64,000 nt of DNA from Calonectria ilicicola (GCA_020809705.1 CP085835.1:3038001-3102000); one strand, 5' to 3'; positions 11,571 to 23,919 are shown, counted from the first letter of the stretch. Notes: generated by a model from the sequence alone, not told the origin. Numbers and translations: made by a program.

Positions 11571-13126
11571 TCAATGTTGCTCGATGCCATTCTGCAGGGT
11601 CCCGTTAGATAGTGGGGTTCCATTCTGACCGAGTCCTTCCCGAGCTTTCGCAAGCTCGATCGCCTTCAATTTGCCCCGTCTGGCCAATACAGCTTCGGCA
11701 GGGTTTTGGGCGATGGGCTTCTTGGGCGCCAAAGTCCCCTTCCGAAAAGATGAAGGCGGGAAAATGCCTGCATTCTCCAGCGCGTGGAAGGTCTCGACGT
11801 AGGTGTTGAACGAATCATCAGATCTTGTCCAGCCAAATTTGCGCGCCTTAGAGACAGATGAGACGGTAGACCACGCCTTGCCCAGGCCCCAGTCAACAAA
11901 ATCCCATGTGCCCCAATCGAATGCGTCCAGATTTCCACCATGCTTTTCTACTACCTTCTCCCATACAGGCTTCTTATCCTTTGCCCATTCTCTCATGCAG
12001 ATATTGTTGGCCATTTTCTCATCTTCCCCAAGGGCATCCCATTCAAGTTGTTCTGGGATCTTGTATCGTAATGGTTAGCCCGAGAAATGCAAAGGACAGT
12101 TCGAAGACAAGTACTTACATCAATACCAAAGTATTTTCCAAGCTTAGGCCAAAAGAATTTCCAGAAAAAGACATCTCCATTAGTATGGTTGAATGCTTCA
12201 TTCTTGGCATCATCGTTGGTCGAAGCCCAGACAGCCATATCCGCGATACTAGGGGCATAAGAACAGTCATCAGCCGTGGAGAAGAACAGCTTGTTGCCAG
12301 GAAACGTCGGGACTTCTCCCAGCTCTCGACAGCAAAGCATATATATTCCCAGAGACAATGCCATTGACATGCCGTTTCCTATGTTCGTGTCAACTCAGAG
12401 AATTCTTAGTGTGGCAAGGATGGGAATACAGACCTGCAGGTGTGAAACCAATGATAGCGTCAGGTCTGATCACATTCCAGGTCCAATCTCGATTCGCAGC
12501 AAGTTCAAACATGAAGTCCTCTTGCTTGTAGTAAAAGTTCTCCCCATAATCTTCATATCGCAACATTTCTTCATTGAGCGGGACCTCGGTTGGTCCTAGG
12601 TGAGCGCCATAGTGCTAATACTCTGTTAGATCCTGGATCTATAAATAAGTAATGGAAATATTCGTCAATACCTTTCCACCGGTATGGAGGCAGACACGCT
12701 CCAGATTGCTCCCAGCGACCAAGTCGATTGAAGTTAGAAAGTTGGTGAACAATGGAACATTGTATTCCCTCAACTTGGCGAAATCTGGTTCGTGAACGTA
12801 GGATGCGAAAAATGCGTGAGTTACATCATAACAAAGAGGTCTCATTGCCTCGATCAATTCATCGACAGGCTTCAAAAAGTCGAGCGCAATAAACGTAAGC
12901 CGAGGGTCTTGCCAACAAACTAGCGGCGATCTTCTTCTTGATGTTACAATGATTTTTGACCTATTTGATCGAGTGTCAGTAATAAAGCTCCTTGGTGGAA
13001 TACGAAAGGTAAGGGTAAAAACAACCATTCAGATTCAGGTTTTCGGATCAGGTGCTCAACAATGGCGTTTCCAGTAATGCCATTTGCACCGGTGATAAAT
13101 GCGACTTTTCCTCGTGGTGGTGCCAT
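11571..13126 (-). CDS. PRISE-like NAD(P)-dependent reductase (extended SDR; progesterone 5-beta-reductase/iridoid-synthase-like)
   Basis: Five exons (13126-13026, 12960-12672, 12614-12434, 12378-12119, 12059-11571) give 439 residues. The N-terminus KVAFITGANGITG is a Rossmann dinucleotide-binding motif, followed by IIVTSRRR, typical of NADP-preferring short-chain reductases. ALDFL and THAFFASYV occupy the places of the usual second-sheet and NAD-contact motifs. HYGAHLGP and ENFYYKQED match the PRISE layout, where a YxxxxD-like motif replaces YxxxK. The C-terminal part (GKAWSTVSSVSKARKFGW) is also characteristic. Expected reaction: reduction of an activated enone or related carbonyl; the substrate is unknown. 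The upstream region has several GCGGA repeats and a GCGGAATCTCCGC site about 205 bases from the ATG, so it is likely co-regulated with the P450. Confidence 0.85.
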
Positions 13127-13635
13127 GGTTACAATCAGTGCTAAGTTATGTGCTCTATTCTTAAGAGTGCTCTGGTGATAGATTCAACTATTCAAGTTGC
13201 TTTGAGTGCTTTTAAATACACCAAGCCCCTATTGAAAGCGGGAAACTGTTCCGTGAAGTCGAATATTGCTGGGTAGCTGGACGGAATCGATCAATTGCGG
13301 AAGCTCTGTTAGCGGATGCGGAGCGGAGGAGCGGAATCTCCGCGAGATAAAGCTCCTACAGGACGATCACTACCGCATTTTTTAAGGGACCGGATGAATA
13401 TTACTTCCGCCGTATTTTTGATAGACTCCGTTGTGAACATGGGTGCCATCATATGAAGTATATAAATAATTCCCTGCCTCTCCGCCCTGAATAGAAGAAT
13501 GCCTTTGAATATCTTCACGCACAGCGAGTTTTGCAGCTACAGTGGAAGTGAAGTAGGACATATTTACTGAGAACTAAGCCTAGGATATAATCGAACATTC
13601 GCTGACTACAATACAATTCGTCCCCGCTACGAATT
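13127..13635. promoter_or_regulatory. PRISE-gene promoter with clustered GCGGA half-sites
   Basis: GCGG(A) half-sites occur at 13297, 13312, 13318, 13323 and 13331. The last belongs to GCGGAATCTCCGC (13331-13343), a one-base variant of the perfect palindrome. They lie about 170-220 bases upstream of the PRISE ATG at 13126. A TATATAAATA stretch near 13460 is on the wrong side of these sites to be its TATA box. No gene is seen. Confidence 0.55.
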
Positions 13636-16620
13636 TCACCCTAAATTGTCAAGATCCAACATCAGCTCAGAATCCCAAAGGCTCGTAATTGACAAATCCA
13701 TCTCCATGTCAAAATCATTAGCATTTCCCAGTCCCAAAGCATTCATTTTGGACAAATCAAAATTCCCACCGGTTCGCGATACCAATCGAGTGGCATTAAA
13801 CCTCCCATTATTAGAAAAGGCCAACGGGTCTGGACCAGCAGGTCCAATGCGGCCACCGCCCTCCATAACAGCGTCGAAATTGAAGTCTGGCATGGCCCAA
13901 TTAATCTGATCACCAACAAGTGGGTCAGCCATACACCATGCACCTAGTGAATCCCTTCTCTCTGAGCCTGTAGACTGCGCCATAATTGACGGAGGAGCTG
14001 CGTCGCTATTATAGGACAATCCACTTGGCCATTGCCCCACCCTGGTCCCATCATCGGCATCTAATGGCTGGTAACTTCTTTCAATAGACTCTATAGCCGG
14101 TGTTCCCGTGCTACCCGTCATCCGACAGGCAGTGTTATCTTCTGCTCGAGTCGCGAGTTGATTATCAAGAGTCGAACCCCTTCGCAGTCTCGCCGGGCTT
14201 TGCACTCCACATATTTCAGATGTGCCTCTGGGTAATGTGCTTTGGACAAGGTGATTTAGCCTTGACACTAAACGCCTCATTTTTCCAGAAACCCAGTTCC
14301 TGTGGCAATACACATTGAGTGACCGCGTAGCTGCAAAGACCAGCTCACTATATTTCCTCTTAAGCCCTGGTTCCCTTGTGACTAAACCAAGCATGACCAT
14401 GGTGCAGCTAGTGAGATAGTGGCTCAATGCAAAGCAATATTTCAAGCCTTCGTCTTTTATGTTTTGGTGCGTATTTAAAATACTTGTAGCCAGACTTGCA
14501 CACAATGCGGCTGGCTCGAATTCGTCATCGCCGGTGCGATTCAACGCCTTAGAGCCGAGTACGAACGGCCTTCTGATTAAGAGTCGGAGATATGTACAAC
14601 TCTATATCCACACTTAGCACGCTGTACAATTACTCAAGAACTATTTAGGATACTCACAGTGAATAAAATCAAGGTCTGCTTAACTTGCCAGCGCGGACTG
14701 CTCCGATACTGTGCCTCGCTCGAAACATCGGAATTATACCTTAGGTGATTGGGGGCAGTGTCAAGTAGTTTACAGAGTATCGTATCCAAGTGCTTGACCA
14801 CATTGGATATTGAGGTACTTGGAGCTTGGAGACTATAAAGGACTTGCCATGCTTTTCCCGCCACGCGAGAATACCTTATCATAGTCAAAATGTAGGGGAT
14901 ATGAGAGATGGGACCCTCTCTCACAATCTCGTTCGCAATTTCTTGATGGAGCTCAGCGACTGTCTCATTTCTTGTTGCGAAACGTGACATCCATTCGTCG
15001 CTCAAATCCAGGGGTAAAACAGTGTCGATATTGCCATCTTGAATAAGAAATGGCTTCCCAGACTCTATGGCGATTCGACGATCTAAAATGTAGATAGTCC
15101 ACCAAGTACGGCAATAGAGCTGATTGCGAAATACCGGCATAGTATCAAGGGTGCTTTGGTTGTGCATTCCAATATTATGCGCTATAGACACGATCAGCGC
15201 CAGGATTTGTGCGGCTTGTTGGTTTGCATCAAGACGAAACAGGTAAATGACCTAAAGATGTTAGTTTTTGATGTTCCGTGTCTAATGGCAAATTATATCC
15301 GGCTTACTCTCACTATCAAGACCTGGACCATGACCAAGGACTTTGTAGTTGTGTTGCTCGCCTCGATGACACCACTAAGGAGGCTCATTCCAACACTATA
15401 CAAGTTCCATCCAGAGGAATAAACGCCGCTAGTGTCGGGAACTCTCGACAGGACACTACATCTTCCCAAAGCCAAACACAGATACACTAGGGCCACGGAA
15501 ATCCGCTCATGCTTGTCGGCTGCTAGGTCTGTTTTTGACCACCGAGATGAGTGTTCCCACATATTATTAAAGGTTTTCCATACCGTTGGTGGATGAAGAA
15601 AGGGGTAGAATGGGTGGATTTCGTCCATGTAGACTTGCAGATCATGCCTCCATTGCTGTTCATCAGGAGCAACGCCATATTGAGCGAGAATATTTTCCAG
15701 CCAAGCCGCCAGTCTCCTTACTGCCGGGCGGTCGAGAGAGGATCCTGGGGATGGGTAATCTGGGAATATTCCTGATGATGCTGTGTTTGCACTGTGCAAT
15801 CGTTCGGTCTCATCCTCGAATGCAGGGGTCATAGATAACTCCCCCGCGAACGTTTGGCCATCGGTCTCCAGAGCATTTTGAAGCTCCGCAGAGGCGGAGT
15901 TTGGCTGGCCATCTATAGGTATTCGTGCACCAGGTGACTCGATTCTATTCGCAGCCAAGTAAGGATTGGAGGGTTGTGCTTGGCTAAACTGTCGTTCGAG
16001 TGCAGCCAGACGAGCCAGAATCTCGCGATTGATGGAACTACTTCGCTGTTAATACATGGCGATCATCTTGGCCTAGACCATGTCCAGACTCAGACTTACC
16101 CACTACCCCCATCCTGCAACGTTCCTGTTCCATCCATTTCCGATTCATTTTGAACTTGAGCTTGTGGCACGTTTACTGTGCGGGTTGATATACAAGGGCG
16201 TTTTTTGGCCACGCATTGCGCACAAGGGTCGCCACCTTCACACTGGGCGTGGACTCGCAATCAGCATCATCAAATTATAGCTTCAATGCGAGCCGGGATA
16301 TATTAAGTGAATAGCTTACCTTGACTTTTCTTCGCTGACAGTAGGTGCTGCGGTGGAATCAGCGACGGTCCTCAATCACAGTTGCCGAGCACAACGAACC
16401 AAGCCCTGGAAATATATTTTCCCCTTTTCGCCTTCTTCGCCGGCAATTCTGAAGCGCCCTGTTCTGCAGACGCGTCCTGTCGTGGTCGCTTTTCCGCATC
16501 ATTCACACTATCTGGCAGAGAGACAGTGGAAGCACCGTCAGCGTCGCAGCCATCACCAACACCACGAGGGCTGATGGCGCTTTCGGTCGAGGTTTCTTGT
16601 TGGTTGGCTTCTGGTGACAT
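13636..16620 (-). CDS. Zn2Cys6 transcription factor with fungal-specific regulatory domain; probable cluster regulator
   Basis: Six exons (16620-16400, 16347-16320, 16242-16100, 16040-15308, 15251-14658, 14601-13636) encode 894 residues. The binuclear cluster is assembled across three exons: CTYC, six residues, Cys, five residues, Cys-x2-Cys, six residues, Cys. The first intron cuts the first Cys codon. A basic nuclear-localisation-like stretch (KKAKRGK) precedes it and a coiled-coil linker (INREILARLAALE) follows. The middle region carries the fungal-specific domain (VYLCLALGRCSVL, then IAHNIGMHNQ, WWTIYILDRR). The C-terminus is Asn/Asp-rich and acidic, a possible activation region. Its own promoter has a perfect GCGGAATTTCCGC and two GTGGGG words, so autoregulation and control by the C2H2 factor are plausible. 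The last 3' splice choice (14602) is fixed by the conserved YLRLLIRRPF sequence. Confidence 0.92.
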
Positions 16621-17737
16621 TAGTCGATCTGTATGTGATGAAGAAACCCCGTTCAGTCAGCGGAGGTTGACAAAAGTAAGTGCATACAGCCCCAGATTTT
16701 CGCTCAACCAGGAACGGGGCAGTGACGGAAGAAGCTCGATGGATGCAGGACCTGCGGCTTGGTCGGCAGATGTGCACGTCCACCGAGAGACCCTTGTCAC
16801 TTGGTCGCCTTAGCTCCAAACCCCGCGTTTTGGTGTCTTGGTCAACACAAGTCTGGGGTTGACTGCTCTGGGGTGCGATTGGCCTGGCGGTTGATTAAAG
16901 CGGAATTTCCGCAAAATAGTGTTCAAATGGTGCTTGCTAGCGATGCTGTACGCGACAGTGCGACGCCTCAAGGCCTAGACCAAGTCTGGGGTGCCTTGAT
17001 CATTATCCTAGCGAATGTGGGGAGCAGGGATCATTGGTATTTTGCCTGTGGGCCCCCACAAATCAATCCTTGATTAAGGTCTTCATGCACATTACCGGAA
17101 GGTGACCCGTTGACTAGCTTTCATCTCGATTGCTGAATGACGGTAGCAAACCGTGTGAACCGAGGCCTGCTAAACTTTGTATCTGTGTAACACAAGGATT
17201 TTCTCAATCAAGTTGACAGATCATCAACTTTCTGTAACAATTCGAGAGACACTTTTGTTGCAGCAAGGGCTTCGCCTATCATTACACCTGGACTGGCCAT
17301 TACTTGATCTGGTAGGAGATCAATCCTTTAGAGTTGAAGGAGAAGGGTATTTTGCAAGCCATAAACTACAGTAACAACTATCTTTAATCAATAGAAGGTG
17401 TGTTGATTGGTAAATAACAATTTTGCCGATTGACTTTAAGCGACCGCGGACAATTACCCTAGAGCAACCAGCCTACTTGACAGGTCTCATTTCAGCAACA
17501 CAGGGACAGAAGATGAGGATATTTATTACGTGCCTTGGATAAGACCTTCAGAATAACTCTATTCTTGTTCGTGTACACGAATGTCTCAGAGGATAATGTT
17601 GGATTTGATGACCCGTATGATAACATTCCTCCCGGCTAATCTATGTTGATAATCCTCCCACTCTGAACGTTATGACCCAAGACCCAGGACTGGACATTCC
17701 CAAACCCTAGTTAATGACACGCCCACAATGTTAAGAT
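16621..17737. promoter_or_regulatory. Promoter of the Zn2Cys6 regulator plus 3' flank of the NmrA-like gene
   Basis: About 280 bases upstream of the ATG lies a perfect GCGGAATTTCCGC (16900-16912). GTGGGG occurs at 17017-17022, inside AATGTGGGGAGC, and in the opposite orientation as CCCCAC at 17054-17059. Additional CTGGGG words near 16845-16990 match the CreA consensus SYGGRG. From about 17100 to 17737 I see nothing beyond the 3' flank of the NmrA-like gene. Confidence 0.55.
16900..16912. promoter_or_regulatory. Perfect palindrome GCGGAATTTCCGC (regulator promoter)
   Basis: This is identical to the copy at 11035, including the preceding TAAA (17 bases shared). It has a CGG-N5-CCG arrangement and lies 280 bases upstream of the Zn2Cys6 regulator gene. 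It is a candidate autoregulatory site. Confidence 0.6.
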
Positions 17738-18931
17738 TTAGTTCTGGGGCTCAAGACCCAGATGAGGAAGTAATCTCTCTCTAATGTAGTCTTCTGCAGT
17801 ATGGAGCTTTACTCCAAGCTCCAACACTTCGGGTGGAGGGATTTCAACCCCGGGGTACATGCCAACATTGTTATACAGTTGCAACATAATATCCCGGTCT
17901 TTAATTCCACAGGTTGGCTTTACTTTGTACACAACCTTCTTTCCAGAAACTGTTGAAGAAACGTCAGTACGGACAGCTTGTTTTGTTGCTGGGTATGCTT
18001 ACTTTTCTCAAGAGTAGCATTGATCTGTCCCATAGTTTCACGGGCGCCACTAGCCAAGAAGTACTTTCCATTTAAGGTATCTTTCTTTGATTCCCATTGA
18101 TCAAAAATGGCTTTGCATACTGCTGCGAGATCTTTCTCAACATATAGAGAAGTGACTATCTTGTCGTTAGTTTCTCCTACCTGGTTTGGAGGGAAAGGTT
18201 GCTTACGTTCAGCATCTGGTCCAATAATAGGGCGAGTCATGGTGATAACATCATTCTCCTTATCATATGCTGCATACTTTCTCAAGATCATATTCTCATA
18301 AAAGTTACCTGTCCTGATAAAGCATCCTTTTAGGCCAGCATTAGCGATAACGGCATCAACAGATTGCTTCCCTAGAGTTCTTTTCATCAGCATTGGTGCC
18401 TCTGTCCGATATGAGATAATTGCTCACCTTCATAAAGTCTGGTGACGAATTTGCCGCCCGAAATCTCCCGAGAACTTGGCAAGGTGCTCCAAAGGAAACA
18501 TTCAACGCCAGCGGCAACTGATGCTTCCACGATATGTTGACCTTGCTTCTCCTCGCTCATGGGATCTTCTAGAACGGCCTGAAAGGTTTCATGTTAGCCC
18601 ATGACTTGGTTAAAGCTAGAACAGGTGCCATGTACCGTGTCATAAAAGTCGGTAACGGCAAAGATACCCCAAACACCTTTGAAGGCTTCGGGCAAAGTCG
18701 AAGGAACTGTCAAATCGGCTTTGGCCAGTTCTGCACCCTTGGCAGCCAGCCTCTTGGCCTTTTCCGAATCGGGATTTCGAGTGAGACAACGGACGATGTA
18801 CTGGTCCGGGTATTCAAGAAGCAAATTGGCAATAGATCCACCTAGGTTTATTAGTAATGTCATGGTAAAGCCAAACTTCTGCACCTACCCTGAGTGCCGG
18901 TTGCACCTAGAACCAAGACTGTCTTCTTCAT
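17738..18931 (-). CDS. NmrA-like / atypical SDR NAD(P)-binding protein
   Basis: Five exons (18931-18889, 18841-18636, 18578-18428, 18371-18003, 17949-17738) give 326 residues. The N-terminus KKTVLVLGATGTQGGSIA is the GxxGxxG motif of NmrA-like proteins and is completed only when the first intron is removed. It is followed by RCLTRNP, ELAKADL and AVTDFY. The body (CFIRTGNFYENM, RPIIGPDA) matches the NmrA/HSCARG family. That family includes NADP sensors of nitrogen regulation as well as reductases of phenolic compounds, so the sequence does not decide between enzyme and redox sensor. It is divergent from the nitroreductase-like gene across 421 bases holding four GTGGGG words, so both genes are probably controlled together. 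Confidence 0.88.
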
Positions 18932-19352
18932 TTTTGCGAATGTTTGGGTTTCTCAAAGCAATTTCTTAAACAACCTTTTAGATCAGAGTAGTTCTTGTGT
19001 TTGTCTTCAGCAAAGATGGATTTGTGATCAAGCAGAATAGGCACTTAAAACACATGGCTTTTTAGTCTATCCATTTTACACCCCCCACGATGACGCAAGA
19101 GAGTATTCCTTTGGTAAGTATGTCTTGGCACTTGGAAGGATGTGGGGAGCTCTGTTGTGGTGGGGGACCACGATGGGGCACATCCGTCGTGGGGCCAAGG
19201 GTCATAGTAGATTTACGGTTCCACTCTAGATAATACGGGCCCCATGTTTGAGGCTGCGGATAGATAGATCTGCTTTCATATTGTTCTGTCGTTTGAACTA
19301 ATTGATCAAATTCAAAATTATTCATCTTTTGGCTCGTCTTCCCAGTCACAAA
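18932..19352. promoter_or_regulatory. Divergent promoter with four GTGGGG words
   Basis: It lies between the NmrA-like gene (minus) and the nitroreductase-like gene (plus). GTGGGG is found at 19142-19147 (within TGTGGGGAGC), 19160-19165 and 19189-19194. CCCCAC is found at 19083-19088. The octamer CCACGATG occurs twice (19085 and 19168), and CCACGA (19168-19173) pairs with TCGTGG (19187-19192) as an inverted repeat. This is the densest occurrence of the word in the window. Confidence 0.65.
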
Positions 19353-20020
19353 ATGGCGGACAACTATCTCACCGAAATTAAAAGTCGCCGAACTTGTTAT
19401 TCTATCGAGGCGAAGTCGCCCGTGAGCGATGCTCGAATTATCGAAATAGCTCGTGAGGTGGTGAAGCACTCGCCCAGTTCATTCAATTGTCAAGCTACAA
19501 GGCAAGTGGTTCTCCTACGGGAGGAGCACGTTGAGTTCTGGGAAATGGCAAAGGAATGTTTCAAAGCCACCATGCCTGAAGCCGTGTACGCAGAGTACGA
19601 ACAGAAGCTTCTGGGGCGTCAGGCAGGATATGGAACTGTAAGTTTTGTCCCGAAATGTGTTAAACTTTGAACCTGATTAACCGGTTCTTGCAGATACTTT
19701 TGTTTGAAGATATGGATGTGATTCGCGAGTACCAAGCCCGTTTCCCACGCTTCCGATCGCATCTTTTACAATTTTGCGAAGCAAACAACGCTATACAAGC
19801 ATATAATTTATGGACAGCTTTGACATTGGAGGGCTTTGGATGCAATCTGCAACACATCAACCCAACCATTGATCAAAAGATTGTTGGACGGTGGAATATT
19901 TCCCCTCAGTGGTCTCTAAAGGCTCAGTTGGTTTTTGGGGCACCAAGCGGCGCCCCCGCCCATGATAAGACATTTATCCCAATAGAGAACCGTCTCTTTG
20001 TGCATGGGATGAAAGATTAG
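19353..20020 (+). CDS. Nitroreductase-family protein (Frm2/Hbn1-like)
   Basis: Two exons (19353-19637, 19694-20020) encode 203 residues, the normal size for small fungal nitroreductase-like proteins. The N-terminus has YLTEIKSRRTCYSI, equivalent to the RRSxR FMN-contact motif. SPSSFNCQATR follows, then LLFEDMDVI and the helical NLWTALTLEGFGCNLQH region. The C-terminal segment LKAQLVFGAPSG matches the family end. The family binds FMN and reduces nitro or quinone compounds, or acts in lipid and redox stress in yeast. A role in handling a quinone or nitroaromatic intermediate of the cluster is an inference. It shares the four-GTGGGG divergent promoter with the NmrA-like gene and ends only 24 bases from the convergent C2H2 regulator. 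Confidence 0.85.
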
Positions 20021-20044
20021 ATACATAAGATCTTTTGTGTACCG

Positions 20045-23000
20045 TTACCTGATAGGATGAGAAGGATCATGCGTCGTATCGCGGTCCTCAAATATACAGT
20101 CACACATTATCTTTAGTAATTGAGAATAACAAGACCCATCCCATGTACCAAATCCATCCATAAGATGAGCGAATTTCCGCACGATTTTGCGTGCTGACAC
20201 GCCTCCAGAGTGTTGAAGCTCGCCTGCAAAGCTGATCGGACCTCCATATCGCAGAAAACGTAAGGCTGCATTTGTTGAGTCCAGATGTCGTTCTTGAAGC
20301 ATGGGGGAATTGCCATCAATGTGTTTTGAAGTTCCTACAAACCCTTCATTTTTTATCATGGCCCAGTCAATATTTTGCATTAGCTCGAAGGGAGGCGAGT
20401 TCGGGCCAGGATTATCAGATGCCGACGCTAAGACGTATTGGCTAATTACAAGGGCCGAGGCAAACAATACCAAGTCTGGTCTAGTAAGGTGTGACTCTCG
20501 GATGCGTGATGAGTCTAAGATGTCGAATATTTGAGCTGCATGGAGTACAGACCTTCGAGCATTTGCAGTCATTGCCCATTTGGAAACCTGCATCAAGGCT
20601 GCGGATGTCGCCTCTGGACCATCTCGACCCGAGGCTACTTCTAGGAGCTCTACATCTGCCGTCAAGGTAATGCAGAGATAATTCCACCCTAAGGCATTCA
20701 TTCTGTTTGCGCTCTTTAAGAAGCTTGCATGCGTGATTGGTAGGGAGAGGACACTGGCAATTATGCCCTTGATACTGCTATCTGTAGCAAGTGCTTCAAC
20801 ATAGTTGAAAGTATGGGATTTTGAACAATCATCATTTCCGCGGAGAATCTTTGTGCGCACTGATAGGACCTTGAGATAGAGCGCCCGCAGCAGCACTTGG
20901 ACCGATACATCGTTGAGTGAGGGCGTGGAACCGATGTCGAAATTTCGAATATTCACTTGGGGCATAGATAACTGCGCGCCCCTTTGTAAGGCGAATAAAA
21001 AGCTTTCTGATGTCGAGCAATCAAAGAGTGGATCCTCACAGGGCAAATGAAGTTCCAATCTGTCTATCTCAATGGCCCCAGCAGTATTCAGTAACCGGGC
21101 ATAGGCCATATCCAGCCATACAAAACAGCAGATCAAGCTATATTTTATTAGCGGAATCAAGCACAAGGCTAATAACACAATGGGCCTACCGCTTGACAGA
21201 CTCCACACGGGCCCATCCCTTCCAAAAGATTGCTGGGTCTGAAGGTGGTTGACGAAATTGGGAGACAGGGTCGTCGCCCTGATGGCCAGCAAAGATGCCC
21301 AGTTTATCTGCAATCTAAGAGGGAACATCCATGTTAATCGGACAAATGACAACGAAAAACGGATTGAGACATACATTGAGCATCTGAACGCACAGCATGT
21401 AGGCCTGACAATCGTCAATCTCATCCTGGAATATATTAGTCAAGTTCCGCTTTTGTATTTGAACCCATATGATAGCTACTTACTCTAAACCCAAGGGCGA
21501 GATATGATATAATCAAGCTTGAAGCTAAAGCCGTTAGTAACTCCGATGGCTCGCACTCGCCAAGAGCTTGTGACGTCATATCATAGAGACACGCTTGCAT
21601 CATTCTCTAAAGCAGCTTAGCCGAGGTATAAGAGTTTAGATAGTTAGAAAGTGTCATACCTTGAGGTATCGAATGACAAAGGACTTGGTCCTTGTACGAT
21701 CTAAATATGACATTCCAACCAAGCACATAGCAAATAGTAGTGAGTTCGTTGTCTTTCTTGCGTCAAATGTGCTTTTGTGGATAAACGGTAGTGTTGGATG
21801 GAAAAACTGGAAGAAAAAGTCCAGGCTGGAATCGAGTATCTCTAAAGACGGCAAGACTGTCTCAAAACCATCGATTGAGCTTCTTGGGGAAGACTCAGAT
21901 ATTGACCGGGCTTCATCGTCGACAGTGTCTTTGGATTGGTATGAATTGTCTAGTATTTTGCAATACTGGATGAGGCGATACCTGCAATCTTCGTTGATAG
22001 TATACCGTGATGCTTGACGATCCCCTTCAAGTTCGGGCGTGGAAGAGTGTAGTGTTGTAAAGATATTATCTGCACCATGGTGTATGACTGCCTTCCACAG
22101 TCTCCTCGAAAGTCTCTCTGAAAACTTTGGCCTTTGTCTGGACCATAAGCGATGGATCTTTTGCATGCTCTCCCTAGGCATGGGCTCGGTACGCCCGCCA
22201 AGCACTTGGGTGGTGGTGTTGAAGACAGCGTTATCGACGTTCCAATCCAGATAGTCTATCATGTTGTGATTAAATGGTAGATAATCAAGGGCTGGTATGT
22301 TTTCTGTACCAAGAAGTGGAGGTTCTTTAGCTTGATCCAGGAAGCGGAAAGCGTGATTAGTTTCCCCAAGCTGAAACGGTGATAGCAATTGGTCGTCAAG
22401 TTGGAGATCAAGCGATTGTAAGATGTCAAAAGATGATTGATCTTTTCCATTATCAACCTGGTAGCCTTCTTTGTCTTGTAGTGTTCCAGTCGCTTCGTTG
22501 TTGATTGTCTGCAGGAGTGAAGCCCGTGCACTGAATGGGCGATTATCAGGCGAGTGGCGCGCATTGGTATGTGTATCAGAGCTTTCGACTGCATCAGTAA
22601 GATTTGTGGCATTTTCGGGAGATATTTGGTCAGGATTTTGTATTTCATTCGCGCTTCCAAATATTGACTCATTCAAATCGGTTTGCAATTCATTTTCTGC
22701 GACGTTCGATTTGTCTGAATCAAGGACCATGTCGTCCATGTCATGTCCCTGTGGAGCCGGGGTTTGAAAGAAGCCATCTGGTATTGGAGAGGATATAGAT
22801 GGTAGTAAAAGCTGAAGAGACGGTGATTGATGAGAGATTGCCTGAAGATGCGCTGTAGGAGATGCGTCTGGTTGGTGTTCGACATGGGCCGTGGGTATTT
22901 CTTGGTCGACTGTTAAGGTGTTATCGTCCCCAATGATGACGTCTGCCATGGACCTGGTGCGACCATCACGATTTTGGTTTTCGTTGTGCCTCGCCAATTC

Positions 23001-23333
23001 ACGGTCACCTTTGGCCGAAATATGTGTTTGAAGATGTCGAAAGAGTACGTCACTGCCCTCGCGTGTTAGCATGCTGTCTGGGGCGGTAGTGTGCGCAATC
23101 ACCATGTGGATGGACGCACCTTCTTGCATAGCTCTTGTCGCATTCATGACATTTAAAGGGTTTCTCACCAGTGTCTGGTGTATGACATTAGCAAAGATTT
23201 GGCCATTGGCGGCGGATGGTATAGGCGTACGCGATCTTTGGTGACGACGCAGATGTTCTTCCTTGGTAAAAGAGCGATCGCAGTATGCGCATTTCCTCTG
23301 GCGACCATTAGTGCGCACGCGTCGAGTTGTCAT
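20045..23333 (-). CDS. C2H2 zinc-finger transcription factor with fungal-specific regulatory domain; probable cluster regulator
   Basis: Seven exons (23333-23231, 23174-23120, 23052-21660, 21606-21484, 21425-21375, 21314-21190, 21137-20045) give 980 residues. Two N-terminal C2H2 fingers are rebuilt from three exons. Finger 1 has CAYC with helix KEEHLRRH. Finger 2 has CHEC with helix RSDVLFRH. The linker is TGEKPF. The long middle (about 100-400) is acidic, Ser/Gln-rich and probably disordered. The C-terminal half is a fungal_trans-type domain (LPFIHKSTFDA, LFAMCLVGMSYL, then CFVWLDMAYARLLNTAG). Helix positions -1/3/6 are K/H/R and R/V/R, which by the usual recognition rules predicts 5'-G-T-G-G-G-G-3'. 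That word recurs in the neighbouring promoters. It is divergent from the FAD monooxygenase gene. Confidence 0.9.
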
Positions 23334-23919
23334 GATGAATCTGATGATGAAATTTCGGATAATTTGGCTGGAGAGATTGTTGCAAGCCTACAGGGTCTCC
23401 AACGGCCGCCCCATCGGCGGTGATCGCTCTAGCTACCCCGCAATGATCCCGGCCACGAAGCGGAATTGAAAGCGCAATTTCCGCATATTTTTCCAGCTAC
23501 CATCACAAGGTTCATATCATGCAGACCAGCTACATGCCGCTAAGCTGTTGGTGTCATGATTCTCACTGAGCCGCGGCATTACAGCTGTTGCGAAGCAGGG
23601 ATGCGGACAATTGGACATCGTGGGGCAACAAGGCCATTGGCTCCAAGTCATACACGCCCCGATGAATTGAACCCGAAGCGAACCGACATTGATATATCTC
23701 CTCCCAGTAGCATTGGAAGTAGAGATGCGATTTAATTCTGTTACTAGGTACCACTGCTGGTCCGTTTCTTTATACACCCCTCAGGTTCATTAAACATCAA
23801 TTGCCAAAAGTCTCCTCGGGTTTCTCCACCTCAGTCCGTCTCTGGCTCGTTCTCACCCAACCCTTCGATTCGAAATAAAAGCCGAGAAAGTAAGAAAATA
23901 CCCCATTAAATTTTCGAAC
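23334..23919. promoter_or_regulatory. Divergent promoter of C2H2 regulator and FAD monooxygenase
   Basis: It contains the inverted repeat GCGGAA-N13-TTCCGC at 23460-23484 and GTGGGG at 23640-23645 (context CGTGGGGC). The same N13 spacing occurs upstream of the second MFS gene. No additional gene is seen. Confidence 0.55.
23460..23484. promoter_or_regulatory. Inverted repeat GCGGAA-N13-TTCCGC
   Basis: Both arms match the arms of the perfect palindromes at 11035 and 16900 but are 13 bases apart. The site sits between the C2H2 regulator and the FAD monooxygenase and could serve either. The copy at 32994-33018 has identical arms and spacing. Confidence 0.5.
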
